The position numbers and the translations under genes are program-made. The notes below the pieces were generated by a model. The model had not been told where the DNA came from. It was given only the letters and a program-made list of their open reading frames with translations, and made no database searches. This document shows, piece by piece, positions 46,803 to 57,884 of a DNA stretch of 64,000 nucleotides. The stretch's first letter is position 1. Every line of letters begins with the position of its first letter. Source of the DNA: Entonaema liquescens (Eukaryota; Ascomycota; Sordariomycetes; Xylariales; Xylariaceae); NCBI GenBank assembly GCA_902805475.1, contig CADCSX010000023.1, positions 1,054,001-1,118,000 on the forward strand, given 5' to 3'.

Positions 46803-48045
46803 GGCAACGGTGTTCACTGAGATGAGGCGTTTGGTTTTTTGCAATTTCGGATATACCCAAATTCTGGACAGCGGACATTTTTGCTTTTTTTTTAGCTCCT
46901 ACTGTAGCATACAATTAGTAACAGTCATAATTAGGCAGGGAAAGCGATACAATGATTATTCAATATAATTTCTCCACTACAAATAATCGATGCGCAATAT
47001 TTTAAGAATGACTCTGATTAGGTATATCAAATTGTGCAGTTTGTAATGAGTGATTCTGTATGCGGGTACCTGAAGTTAAGCACTGTACGTATTAGGTAAC
47101 AAAAGGCTTAACGGCCACTCGTCACGGTAGGTACGCGCTGATACGCTTAGATAGATAAGCTAGTTGAAGAGGTAGTACCTGCCTGTAAAATGTGCACGTG
47201 ACTCATCTAGCTGCAATATTACCTAATCCTGGTTCATAGTGTGCAAAAGCTACCTAGGTACTTATACTAGTGAGTAAGTACTACGTACCTGAACTTTGCT
47301 CATAATTCGATTTCCACCTTGTGTACATTTCGTCAACAAGCTAAACATCTAGCATGCATCTTTCTCCTACAACCTTTTATTTCTTCTGAATCTTCTCAAC
47401 TTCAACTTGATGATTCAATCTGCATAAACTTAGGTCCTTCTTCCACGATTTTCGCACCACGGCTTGACAGGATTACTTGCGACAGCCTTCTACCTTCAAC
47501 ATCCTCGAGTTGCGTCAATCTTTCAGTTGGTCTACAATAAGATTTCCCATCTTCCGACCAGGCAACTTCAACCACCTTACGACTCGATTCATTCACGATC
47601 GCATCCGATACATTCGCCAGTCACCCGCAAGATTCAATATCGCTTGGCGTAATTAGGGGATTGCATACCGGCTAGTCCCGTAGCCATTTGGCGTAGAGGG
47701 ATCCTGGGAAAGACAATGTTTTGAACTCTCATAATCTCTGAATACCTATCACCAGGCAGTTCTCGTGGGCCACTTTGGCAAACTCGTGGAACCAGACAGG
47801 AGTGGTCCCATCTTGCAATTCTCGTGCCTTTTCTTCTGGTGAGAATATTGAGTGAGGGGCATCTTTCTTCATTTGCCTTTGTGACATCTATACAACCTTA
47901 GACTGTGTCATTGTTCTCCCACACGTGCGGGCGGGAGAAGGGCGGCGAATTCAAGGTCTTTACTCTCCTCACTTTATTATATAGCGAGGCTCTCTTCGCT
48001 AGTTCATCAATTCAATCATCGCGTGTTTGCATATATTAAGCAATC
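46803..48045. other. 1.2-kb intergenic region, PCF11 promoter at right
   Basis: No gene accepted; plus-strand ORFs around 47319-47652 are Ser/Leu-rich and overlap each other in two frames, typical of pyrimidine-rich leader DNA. A TACCTAGGTAC motif lies near 47252-47262. Confidence 0.45.
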
Positions 48046-50466
48046 ATGTCCAACGAATCCGAGTCTGAGGCTGTAGCCCAGGACTTTCGAGATGCTCTTG
48101 AAGACCTTCAAAGTTTCGATAGGACTGAAATAAGCACCTTGACTGTAATCGCAAGAGAGAACACGGAACACGCGCATGCCATCTCTGGCGCTCTTCAGGA
48201 TCACATCAAACGAGTGGGTTAACTTTTTTTTCTTTGCGCCGACTACATGGTAGACGGTATCTGCACTATCCCATTGTTCCATTACCCACTGCTTTGTTTT
48301 TAAGTATCCTTAGGAATATTTTACTAATAATCTTCTAGGTTATCCCTCAAAAGAAGCTACCTGCTCTCTATGTTCTCGACTCTATCGTAAAGAATGTGGG
48401 TACGCCATACACACTTTACTTCGGCCGAAAGTTATATCAGACATTCATGGATGCCTACGCATCGGTTGACATGCCTACCCGACGTAAGATGGATGAGATG
48501 CTCCGGACCTGGAAGGGACCTGTTGCCGGCTCGCTCGATACCCGACCCGTTTTCCCCCCGGATGTGACGCGTCCCATCGAGAACGCACTTATCAAGGCGA
48601 GAACAGCACACCTACAAGCGCAGCAGAAGCATCAACAAGGCCAGCAACAGTTGCTTGGCCGTAGTAGGCCGGCCAGCCAGGGCGTACCATATCGTGAGAC
48701 GCCTACTCCACCGGGCTATCACCCGCCTCCTCAAACCAACGGTTATTCTACTCAGCCTCCCGTACCTAACCCAAACGGCCCCCCTTATGGTAGCTCGAGC
48801 CAGGTGCCTCCGACTACTTATCCGCCGCATCCCGTAAGTTCTCAAGCCTAATGACATTATGACCATCGCTAATATATTTCTTAGAGTCAACAACAGCCGA
48901 CAAGATCTACTCCACAACCCACGCCAGGATTAATGGCCTTCCAACCCCCACAGGTAGGAGGCTATGGCGTACCACAGGCTGGAATCAGCATAGATGCTTT
49001 GAATAATGACATCCAGAAACTGATTGCGGCCTCCAAGGCCCAAATCGCACTTAATCCGCTTGATCCTAGTATACAGACAAGGTTGAAGGCGCTTGTGGAT
49101 TTGCAAACTATACTTCAAACCCAGAACCTGCCACAAGATCAGTTAGTGCTTGTTAAGAATCAAATTGCTGATCTTGCCGTGACTATAAGAGCACCCCCAT
49201 CACAAACACATACACCCGTACCACCTCTGCATCAACCTCAACCACAGTCAGCACCCGTAGCAGTAGCTCCCCCGCCGACAGCGGCCCCCAAGGTTTCTTT
49301 AGATTCATTATTTGGTGCAGGTGCCTTAGCTGCTTTAATGGCACGAAATTCTGCCACGCCGCAAGCGTCTGCACCTTATCAACCTCCTGCATCTGTCGCT
49401 ATTCACACTCCACCTCCGCCACCACAGCCAAAACCAGTTGAACCTAAGAAACCAGTCACCACACACCAACCACCACCTCCTCCTTCTGACCCCATGGCAC
49501 TTATGAATATGTTGAGACAAGCCGGTCTACTCCCAAGTACGACCCCGGCCAGTAGTTCGACACCTGTGTCTCATCCAGTACCTTCAAATTCCTTTCCCGT
49601 CCCCTTCAACACCCCGGGTACGGTCCCGCTCATGCAACATATTCGACCATCGACTTTTGAGGATCTTACAAGTGACATCGTTTTGAGACCGTCGTCTCTT
49701 AAGCAGTACGTTTTTTATTTTTCAAATATATATATGTTTCAATTTAAACTAACGGGCTTGTAGATTTCGCCCTCACTTGCTACCCTTCTTGTTCGAATCT
49801 CTAGGGCCTCAGTGTACTCAATGTGGACGGCGATTCCCAAAGGACGAAGAAGGCAAGAAGAAAAAGACAGCCCATATGGACTGGCATTTCCGGGTGAACC
49901 AGCGTATCGCCGAAGCTGAGAAGCGAGGACAGCACCGTAGCTGGTTGGTCGATGAAATGGTAAGTATTCTGCTGAACTGTTGTATAGTTACAATGCTAAT
50001 GTGATCAGGATTGGATTAAAACGAGAGAGGTCGTCGACACCGACTATGTGGCCCCAACAGGGAGTTCTAATTCAGCGTCAGGCGGTTCCGCACCTAAAGA
50101 GCCTCAGCTGCAATACATTCCGGTGCCTGACGACCCTAGTTTAGCAAATAGCGTTTGCAGCATTTGCCAAGAGAAGTTCGAGACGAGATGGCTAGACCAG
50201 CAACAGGAGTTTGTGTGGCCCGACGCCATGAAGGTCGGCGAGAAGATCTACCATGCTAGTTGCTACAGAGAGGCATTCAAGGATGGTGGAAACACACCAG
50301 TGTATTCCAGGGGTACGCCTGAGCCAGTGACAGGGAAGAGGAAGGCCGAGGTAAGTTTTTGCAGATTTCCTCCCTAAAATGTGGAATATTCGTTTCGGTA
50401 CTAATACATCACAAGCAGGATGAATTAACTTCTACACGAAGTAAGATAAAGGTGGAGGGTACGTAG
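48046..50466 (+). CDS. pcf11: mRNA 3'-end processing factor Pcf11
   Basis: Subunit of cleavage factor IA; binds the Ser2-phosphorylated RNA polymerase II CTD and couples cleavage/polyadenylation to termination. Six exons: 48046-48213, 48339-48833, 48885-49705, 49764-49959, 50009-50350 and 50419-50466, 689 residues. The CTD-interaction domain occupies about residues 5-135 (DFRDALEDLQ, then KKLPALYVLDSIVKNVG and YASVDMPTRRKMDEMLRTWK). The middle is Pro/Gln-rich. Two zinc-binding sites flank the Clp1-binding region. The first is CTQCGRRFPKD with HMDWHFRVNQ (about residues 510-540); the second is CSICQEKF with HASCY (about residues 610-645). Length matches fungal Pcf11. The last exon (16 codons including the stop) is placed by a consensus GTAAGT/AAGCAG intron. 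Confidence 0.95.
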
Positions 50467-51718
50467 GGTGTACGCTCCGGTCCTGATCCCCCTAACTCAT
50501 CGTGTTCCATATCGGCACGCTCGCGTGTGATTCGCTCCGGTGTCGTACGCTTGGGCTCTCGCTCAAGTACTACCAGCTATAGACCGGCACGCTCCAGTCC
50601 GCTGAAGAACTGGACCTAGTAGGGAACTGCTGTCTACGCCTTAGGTGCTGTAGCTAACTCCGGTTTTGCGAGTTTTGTTCGCGGTCTTATTGGACCGCGG
50701 CTACGGCTGCGGACAGCAGGATAGAGTCGGTCGTGTATCTACTTTGTCTCACTACAGACGAGACACCGTTAGTAGGTAGAAAGATAATAATACAGAACAG
50801 CGATCATAGTTCCATCTCACCTTTTTAGTGATTTCATGTCTGCGTATTCTCTTATCACGGCAGTCTAGCCGTATTATGAAGGTAGGGCTTTGCGGAAATC
50901 AACGTGACTTGTAAGAGAACTGTTATAGACGAACTAACTATGTTTGCGTTCTACGGCTTCTAGGCTAACTCAGAATATGTGTCGGGAATTACACTTAAAG
51001 AGATACGTAAGTCGATCTATATCAGGGGTCTCACTTGAGACCACTCTTTTAAAACAAAGAAGCTGCTTAGTATGAATAGCTCTGACTTCGGAGCTATCCC
51101 AGTTGGAGTTCCTTGCGGAGCGACGAAGTTGTTTCCTCGCCTTTGGGTTTGCCTCATGACAATCTAACGGGATCTAGAACTCAATACGGAGCACATTTAA
51201 CTGACAAGAGCACCGGGCTGGATACAAACGTTGGGTAATTGGACGAGGGACAGTACAGTCGTAATGAAGCGCATGTGGTTTAAGTCCTTTTAATTAAATT
51301 AAGGAACTAACTGCTGGCTTGTGGTCGCATCGCTCCAATGCTATTCTATCTTTTTTTCCTAAAACGGCAATAAAAGTGAGAAAATTGGCCAGCGGGTCCC
51401 GATCTATCTGCACTCTTCGCTTATCCATGCAGCTGAAGTATCGGGTCTGAAGTTGTCCGTTCTGGAAGATCGTGTTATACCGATTTTACTCAAGTGGGAA
51501 GGAAATGCGAGATATATACGACCGTATAGATGCGGGACTTCCCGTAACGGGCTTCTTCTATGTAAGTGGAATACCAACGGCTCGATGAATAGCCAGAGCT
51601 GGAGGGTGGAATGCGAATATATAAGGACAGTAGCCTACGCAGAGTGTGTAGGGATGTGATTAGAGTGTAAATCCTCAGAGACGCTCGCTAGTTAAATAGG
51701 AGTTCCTCAAACTATAAT
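50467..51718. other. 1.25-kb intergenic region, no gene recognised
   Basis: The first 300 bp after PCF11 are relatively GC-rich and carry related words (GGCACGCTCGCG at 50514, GGCACGCTCCAG at 50585), which hints at old repeated DNA. No terminal repeats or coding motifs. A near-palindrome (CCTTTTAATTAAATTAAGG) lies at about 51286-51304. Confidence 0.4.
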
Positions 51719-53248
51719 ATGGCCAACTTGACCACTCATACTACCCGCGAAGGGTTCCATTGGACTAAGAAAGGGGGCCTAACTGCAGGCGTCCCTTCGG
51801 TCAGCGTAGTCAAACCACCTTCGAACTTGACCTCTACCGATCATGAAGTCCTCTATGATGCGATTATCATAGGGGCGGGCTACGCAGGACTAACTGCAAC
51901 TCGTGACCTCTCAGTCGCCGGCCACAAAGTCCTGCTTCTAGAAGCACGAGATCGTATCGGCGGCCGTACGTTTTCGACTGACATCGGGGGCTACCCTGTC
52001 GAATTAGGAGGCACCTGGGTGCACTGGTATCAACCATTCGTCTGGAAGGAACTATCGCGATATAATCTCACGAATGAGCTCGACATCTCGCCTAGTACAG
52101 AAGGCGGTAAAACCATTATTCGGGTGGGGAATGATACTATCTCCTTAGGTCATGAAGAAGAGGTACGTCAAAAAGGCTCCTGGAGTATATTTCAGAGGCC
52201 ATATTCTCATGGCTGCGCATCATATAGTTTGCGAAGCTCGAAGTTATCCTTAATAAGTTCGTCGACGTCGACGGACAGCGGGGCCGCGCGGCCGTTCCGT
52301 TCCCCTATAGCCAACACTTCAACGCCGAGGCTCTCGAGCGGTTCGATAACATATCCATAGCAGATCGGATCACGGAGCTGGGAGACCAGCTAGAGCCATG
52401 GGAACGTGCCATCGTAGAAGTATACTTCTCTATCCTCTGCGGGAACGATCTCAAGACCGCCTCGTTTTGGGAAGTCCTACGCACCTGGGCGCTAGGTGGG
52501 TATAATTGTATGGACTTCCTCGCCACCAGTGCGGCTTTCAAGCTAGCGCGTGGGCAGTCGGATTTCGCCCGGCGGTTCTTTGACGAGGCCGTAGGGACTG
52601 GTCGCCTGGACTATAAGTTCTTGAGCCCGGTGTCTGCGGTAGCCGACCACGGGGACCAAGTCGAAGTGACAGTACGCGACGGCACCGTTTTTAAGGCCCG
52701 CCGACTCATCTGCACCGCACCACTCAATGTCCTCAAGACCATCTCATTCTCCCTCCCTCCCAGAGGCCAAGCGAGCAGCGTCGGAGCAAGGCCATGTCAA
52801 CTTCATCGTCCGAGTCAACGCAGAAACCCAGGGTCCGGCCCTCCGACCCATCACTGCTCTCATACATCCCGCCGGAGGTCTGAATTACATATCCGGCGAC
52901 GGAATCACGCCCGCTGGTAACACACACGTCGTGGGTCTTGGCACGAAGTTGAAGCCACAAGACGACCCCGAAGCCGCCCTCGCAGCATTCCGCGGCCTCG
53001 CCGACGGCACGGTCGTAGAGCGCCTGCTGTTCCACGACTGGAACGAGGATGAGTTCTCCCAGGGCACCTGGGCGTGGCTAGCACCGGGGATGGCGACGAA
53101 ATACCTCGCCGCCCTCCGGGAGAGGCACGGCAACGTGTTGTTTGCGAGCGGAGACTGGGCGGCGGGCTGGAGAGGATGCATTGATGGCGCTATTGAGGAG
53201 GGAGGCAGGGTAAGTAAGGAGGTGTCGGATGAGCTCAAACGCGACTAA
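51719..53248 (+). pseudogene. Flavin monoamine oxidase, one apparent frameshift
   Basis: FAD-dependent amine oxidase (MAO-N-like), converting primary amines to aldehydes with H2O2. Exon 1 is 51719-52162. Exon 2 starts at 52228 after a 65-nt GTACGT...CATATAG intron, resuming FAKLEVILNKFVDVDGQRGR. The Rossmann FAD motif is IIIGAGYAGLTATRDLSVAG, then EARDRIGGRTFS. Later come ELGGTWVHWYQP, the core CGNDLKTASFWEVLRTWALG, APLNVLKTISFS and the C-terminal FAD contact SGDWAAGWRGCIDGAIEEG. Between LKTISFS and LPEAKRAASEQGHVNF the frame changes at about 52745-52765 in a CT-rich stretch. No splice pair restores it without removing the conserved LNVLKTISFSP. The full protein would be about 488 residues. 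Either a decayed gene or an assembly indel. No covalent-FAD SGGC motif, as in fungal MAO-N. Confidence 0.85.
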
Positions 53249-53937
53249 GCGCGACGAACAACCGAGATGAACTCCCGCCACGAGATCGGCATTATGCTGA
53301 CGCCAGCTCTCTCGTATGACCGTTGGTTTAGTCATGCTATATTATAATTAGGAGAAAAAGCAATAGGCTACCTTTACGACCGCTTATAGACAACTGAAGT
53401 CTATCTGCTAGATAACGATAGCTCAACGGAGGTAGTTGTCTCCAGTTACGCAATCCTCAAGGCTTACATAGGCATCAGCAATTGTGTAATAGCTATACGT
53501 CTATTTCAAGTTCGTTGAAGATCATGATGACTATCCAACGTGTTACACGAGGTTTAATATGTCCAAAATAGTATACACAGCCTAGTGATAAGCTGTTTAG
53601 GTCTTTAGATATCGGAGATAGTAATCTATTCGCGACATCAGTGTTATATAGCTCAGTGGCTTAATTCAAGTATTTTCAACACACCTTTACAATGCTTGTA
53701 TTGGCAACGGAGAATATTGGAAACTCCGGGTCCTGTAGGCTTTCGGGACACATAATATACGAGCTTCCCTATCACGTGTCGCACGTGCGTCAAATCCACC
53801 TCTAAAGTTCTTCTAGAATCTAATTACCCCTATTGACTTGGTTAACATATCTTGAAGTCTCGGAGAGGTGATAACTACATACGTTTTTTCTGTCATGTAA
53901 GAGACGACAACCCGAGATCGAAGAGACATTAGAAACA
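53249..53937. other. Intergenic between amine oxidase and regulator gene
   Basis: 689 bp with no ORF accepted. The right end is the promoter of the Zn2Cys6 gene. Confidence 0.4.
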
Positions 53938-55501
53938 ATGACAGACCAGGGAAATGACAAAAAACGTAAGTGAGGTTGTTGTTGTTGTTCTTCTCTTACC
54001 CTATCCAGCCAAGAATGTGACGCTGGTCTAACCCCAACAACTAGCTTGCTATAACTGTGTCAAGCGACGTATTGTCTGCGACAAGACCGAGAACCAGTGC
54101 ATTAAATGCACCAAAAAGAATCTGAAATGTCCTGGTTATGGCGTAAGATATCGTTTCGCTAAAGGGGCAACCAAATCTAGCCTAATACCGGCCACACCTT
54201 CAGAAGGAGAGCAAACAAGGTTGAAACGACCGAGGAAGCCATTTAAATGGATCGAATGCTCGAAAGAAAAATTGAAGACGGGCTCAAGAGTTTCCAAGAC
54301 ATCGTCGATAATGAACAAAATATCGCCGTCTGATTGTTCGGAATCAACTCAAACGGTACCAATTATGATATCAGACTTGGACCCCAGAATCCGTCTGCAC
54401 TTTTGCATTGTAATCTCCCATATTCTCGTTATCATAACTATCAGCATGATACTGACGGTTCAAGTTGCTGCGCATGTGTCTCCTTTCATGGTATTATTCG
54501 ACGACGAGGCGAATGGCTACAGGCATCATATACTACCTGTAGCGTACGGCGAGCCCCTCGTCCAGAAAGCCGTTTGTATTGCGTCGGCGTTCCATCTCTC
54601 AGGACAGCAGCCACACCTTCGTGCTCCCGCCGAAATTGTGAGAGCTAACTTAATCCGCAAGCTTTCCGAAACTTCGACTGTGAACCCCGATCTGAGCGAG
54701 ACTACCTGGGCGACAATTGTCCTGCTAATAGTGGCCGATCTAGTAATAGGCCATGAGGATGTGGAGACTCTATATGGGCTGCTTGCTGCGTTTCTTGAGG
54801 CCCGGGGGCCTCTGAAGGAATCTGCAACTCAGTTAGAAAGATTCTTGTATTTTCAATCTTGCATGTTGGTCCTGCCCTTTGCAATTCTCCTAACCCATGC
54901 TCCTATAGCAAACATTATTGGAATGATAAACAAACAACGAAAGCTTACAACAAATAGTATAGGATTCTTTACAAGGCCCTTCTCTGCTTTCGAAGCCCGT
55001 CCTATTCGCCCTCCGCAGATGGTGGGTGACCCAGCTGCCATGTTCAAATGCTACGTGCGCGGCCTCGAGAACTGCAAGCAACAAAAGAAACCGCCGCAAC
55101 GCAAGGATTCCGACTTCTCGAACTATTTCCCCATGTACGAAGAGACGTTCCGACTGGCGGGAGAAATATATACAACAAGAGCAGAGTTAGAAATATTCTC
55201 GGCCGACCTGGAATATTATATGGAAGATCGCGTCCAGCAAATTAGGACTATATGCGAGCAGATTGACCCGGCTATACCAGGTTCCCATGTTGTCGTGTGG
55301 CCGATCTTCGTAGCCGCCGCCGAGAGCGTGTCAGAGGACCATCGCCATTACTTCACTACGGCGTTGAAGAAGATATATGGTATGACAGGCTACGCCAATA
55401 TCCTACGGGGGTTTACTGTTCTTCCCGAGTTGTGGGACCAGCGAGGTAGTAAGAGCTGGACTTCTGCAATATTGGAATATAAGGGTCTTGTTGTATGTTA
55501 G
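53938..55501 (+). CDS. Zn(II)2Cys6 transcription factor
   Basis: Fungal binuclear-zinc-cluster regulator. Two exons: 53938-53965 and 54045-55501 (79-nt intron, GTAAGT...CTAG), 494 residues. The cluster has all six cysteines at residues 11, 14, 21, 28, 31 and 38 (CYNCVKRRIVCDK, then CIKCTKKNLKCPGYG). It is followed by a basic linker. The C-terminal domain resembles the fungal-specific activator region of the Fungal_trans_2 type (FMVLFDDEANGYRHHILPVA, VQKAVCIASAFHLSG). One oddity is a very hydrophobic stretch near residues 140-165 (CIVISHILVIITISMILTVQ), not expected in this family. It may be an unremoved intron, but no in-frame GT-AG pair fits. Lying about 690 bp downstream of the amine oxidase on the same strand, it could control it; this is inference. 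Confidence 0.88.
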
Positions 55502-56144
55502 GGACATGACGGCGATGGGCAAGTAGTTAAGTTGTTAATAACTAGAGAAAGAAAAAACGACTTACAGGTCAGAGGTACATTTTTATGGGAGCAATTACCA
55601 CTCAAAAAAATGAGGCAAAGGGGAGGGTTGGAATATCGGTAAGCCTATGGTTATAATAAAATAAATACCAGTCTACTCTTATAGTACAATGCTTACTGCT
55701 TATCAAATTATGGATTAGGAGGAGCGGGGCCGAACTGTCGCACTCGGGGCCGGCCGTCGGCGTTAACCTTATTTGATGGAGAATTTTCTAATTCCCATTC
55801 CGCTTTGGAATCATGTTTCCCATAAGCACATGCAAGGTACCACAACACGACGATCCCGTACCCAGTGATGTCATAGCCAAGATATTGAGAGACAAAGGAG
55901 TTCCAGCAACAAACAGGCTAACAAACAAGGCACGCTTCAGGAAGTACATTGCACCTACCCCCCAGTCATCCACACATACAGAATGAATTTTAATAGGTTG
56001 AATGAGATAATAAGACTATATGAAATAATCAAGTAACCCACAATCTATCCTACTTCAAATTTAATATGTCCCCGACATTGCCGACCCCCACCTCCTAATT
56101 GTCATGACAATACCTAAGTGTTAAACCTCATTACCTAGATTCAA
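55502..56144. other. Intergenic, promoter of the APP1-like gene
   Basis: 643 bp. A 61-codon minus-strand ORF at 55788-55973 lacks motifs. Nothing else recognised. Confidence 0.4.
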
Positions 56145-57884
56145 ATGGCAGTATTATCGTGTCATTTAGAGCTGGTATGGCTACTAGCGCTACTCTCTGC
56201 TAGGACAACCCTGGCAGCCCTAGCGATACCACCGGCACATCCTATGATTACACCGGCTCCCGACCCAAGTAACCGAGTAGTAGACCGCCGCTTTGAACCC
56301 GGCAGTTACATTAATAGCATAATAGATAGTCTTGGGAGCGATGTTTCGAGCTATGTAGCATCTGGCGTACCTCAATTCTTCCAGGACTTCCCTAGTGGCG
56401 AGGCCGTTGCGAGCTCTCTTGGAATCCATAACTCGGACCTAGACGCTAAGCCAACCCAGGTTCTAAATATCCCGTAAGGATAGGTTATAATAGTTTACCG
56501 CAATAGAAACATCCCTGCTAACGAGAAGTGTGCTCTAGAGCATATGCAAACTGGACCGAGGACGGATGGAATGTCCGCGTGCATGGCAATGTGTACAAAC
56601 AACCCGATATCTCACAGGAGAAACTCGATGACCTGGCCAATGTGTTCCTCGTCGATACAGATATAGACGAGCTGTCTGAATCTGAGCAGAAGCAAGCTCG
56701 AAATCTAACAGCTTCCATCTTCGTCGTCCAGCAGGGAGACTTGAACGTCACTATCGACTTCGAGAATGACGTCGACGTTCGTCCAGATGCGAGCGGTGGT
56801 GTGGTCAATGCTGTGAGTTGATATATATCTTAGTGAACTACGTATTGCCAGCCCACTGACAAGTGAAACCAGGAGGGCGGTGCGCAATCCATCGATCTCC
56901 CATATCAAACAACAGTTGAAGGCGACTTTGACGCATTCGTCATCCTTCAGAACGTAACTGGCCCCAATAATGGACATCTGATGGCTGGCAACGCGACCTC
57001 ATCCATCCAGGCTCTTAATATGTATGCTAAGGGAACCGACACGGGAAACGCGACGGCCTACCTGGTGCCTCCCACAGGCTTCACAATTATCTCCGATATT
57101 GACGACATCCTCCGCGTCACCAAGATCTACGATCCGAAGGAGGGCCTTCTAAATTCTTTCGCACGAGAGTTTACACCTTGGATGAATATGCCGGAGATCT
57201 ACGCCAATTGGTCTGCGACGATCCCCAACTTCCACTTCCATTACCTCACCACGACACCGGAGCAGGCTACCAGGAACTACATGGAGTAAGTAGTTTTGCA
57301 CCCTTGCGCCCTTGGGGGATGAGTTAAGAGCGACGATAAGGGGAACAGCCCACTTAGACTAACTGTACTATAGGTTCATCTACAAGACCTACCCCCTCGG
57401 CTCCTTCGACACGCGACCTCTGAACTTCTCCGACGTGTCCGCGACGCTGTCGATCCGGCGGGCGCTCCTGGACAAGATCTTCCAGACGTTTCCGCAGCGG
57501 AAGTTTGTGCTCGTGGCCGACACGTCCAACTCGGACGTGATGAAGGACTACCCGCAGCTGGTGCACGACTACCCGGGCCAGGTGCAGTGCATCTTCCTGC
57601 GCAACACCACCGCCACCGATAGCTCGGACCTGTTCCCCTACGACACCTCGGGCTTCGAGGGCATCGACCAAAACCAGTACATGTTCTTCGTGACGCCGGA
57701 CGATCTGAGAGGCGTGGATATCGTCGGCGGGAACTGCCATAATCAGGCGGTCGTGCAGAATGTTACGTTTGGGTATCAGTGGCGCGAGCTGGGGAATGAC
57801 GAGTCAGCGGCGTCGTTGAGGCGGGGGAGATGGGGTTGGGAATGGGCGGTGGTGGTGGTGGTGGCGCTCTTGTTGGCGCTTTGA
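56145..57884 (+). CDS. Secreted APP1-type phosphatidate phosphatase-like protein
   Basis: HAD-superfamily enzyme with the APP1 catalytic domain (DUF2183). Yeast App1 is a cytosolic Mg-dependent phosphatidate phosphatase at actin patches. Four exons: 56145-56473, 56539-56812, 56873-57285 and 57374-57884, 508 residues. The N-terminus has a signal-anchor-like hydrophobic stretch (LVWLLALLSARTTLAALAIP). The central domain begins AYANWTEDGWNVRVHGNVYK. The HAD nucleophile motif is SDIDDILRVTKIYDPKEGLL, with Asp276 and Asp278 as the likely catalytic pair. TPWMNMPEIYANW, then FIYKTYPLGSFDTRPLNF and RKFVLVADTSNSDVMKDYP are typical of the family. The C-terminus ends in a purely hydrophobic segment (EWAVVVVVALLLAL), indicating a GPI anchor or C-terminal membrane anchor. 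Signal peptide plus C-terminal anchor predict action at the cell surface or in the secretory lumen, unlike yeast App1. Confidence 0.85.
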
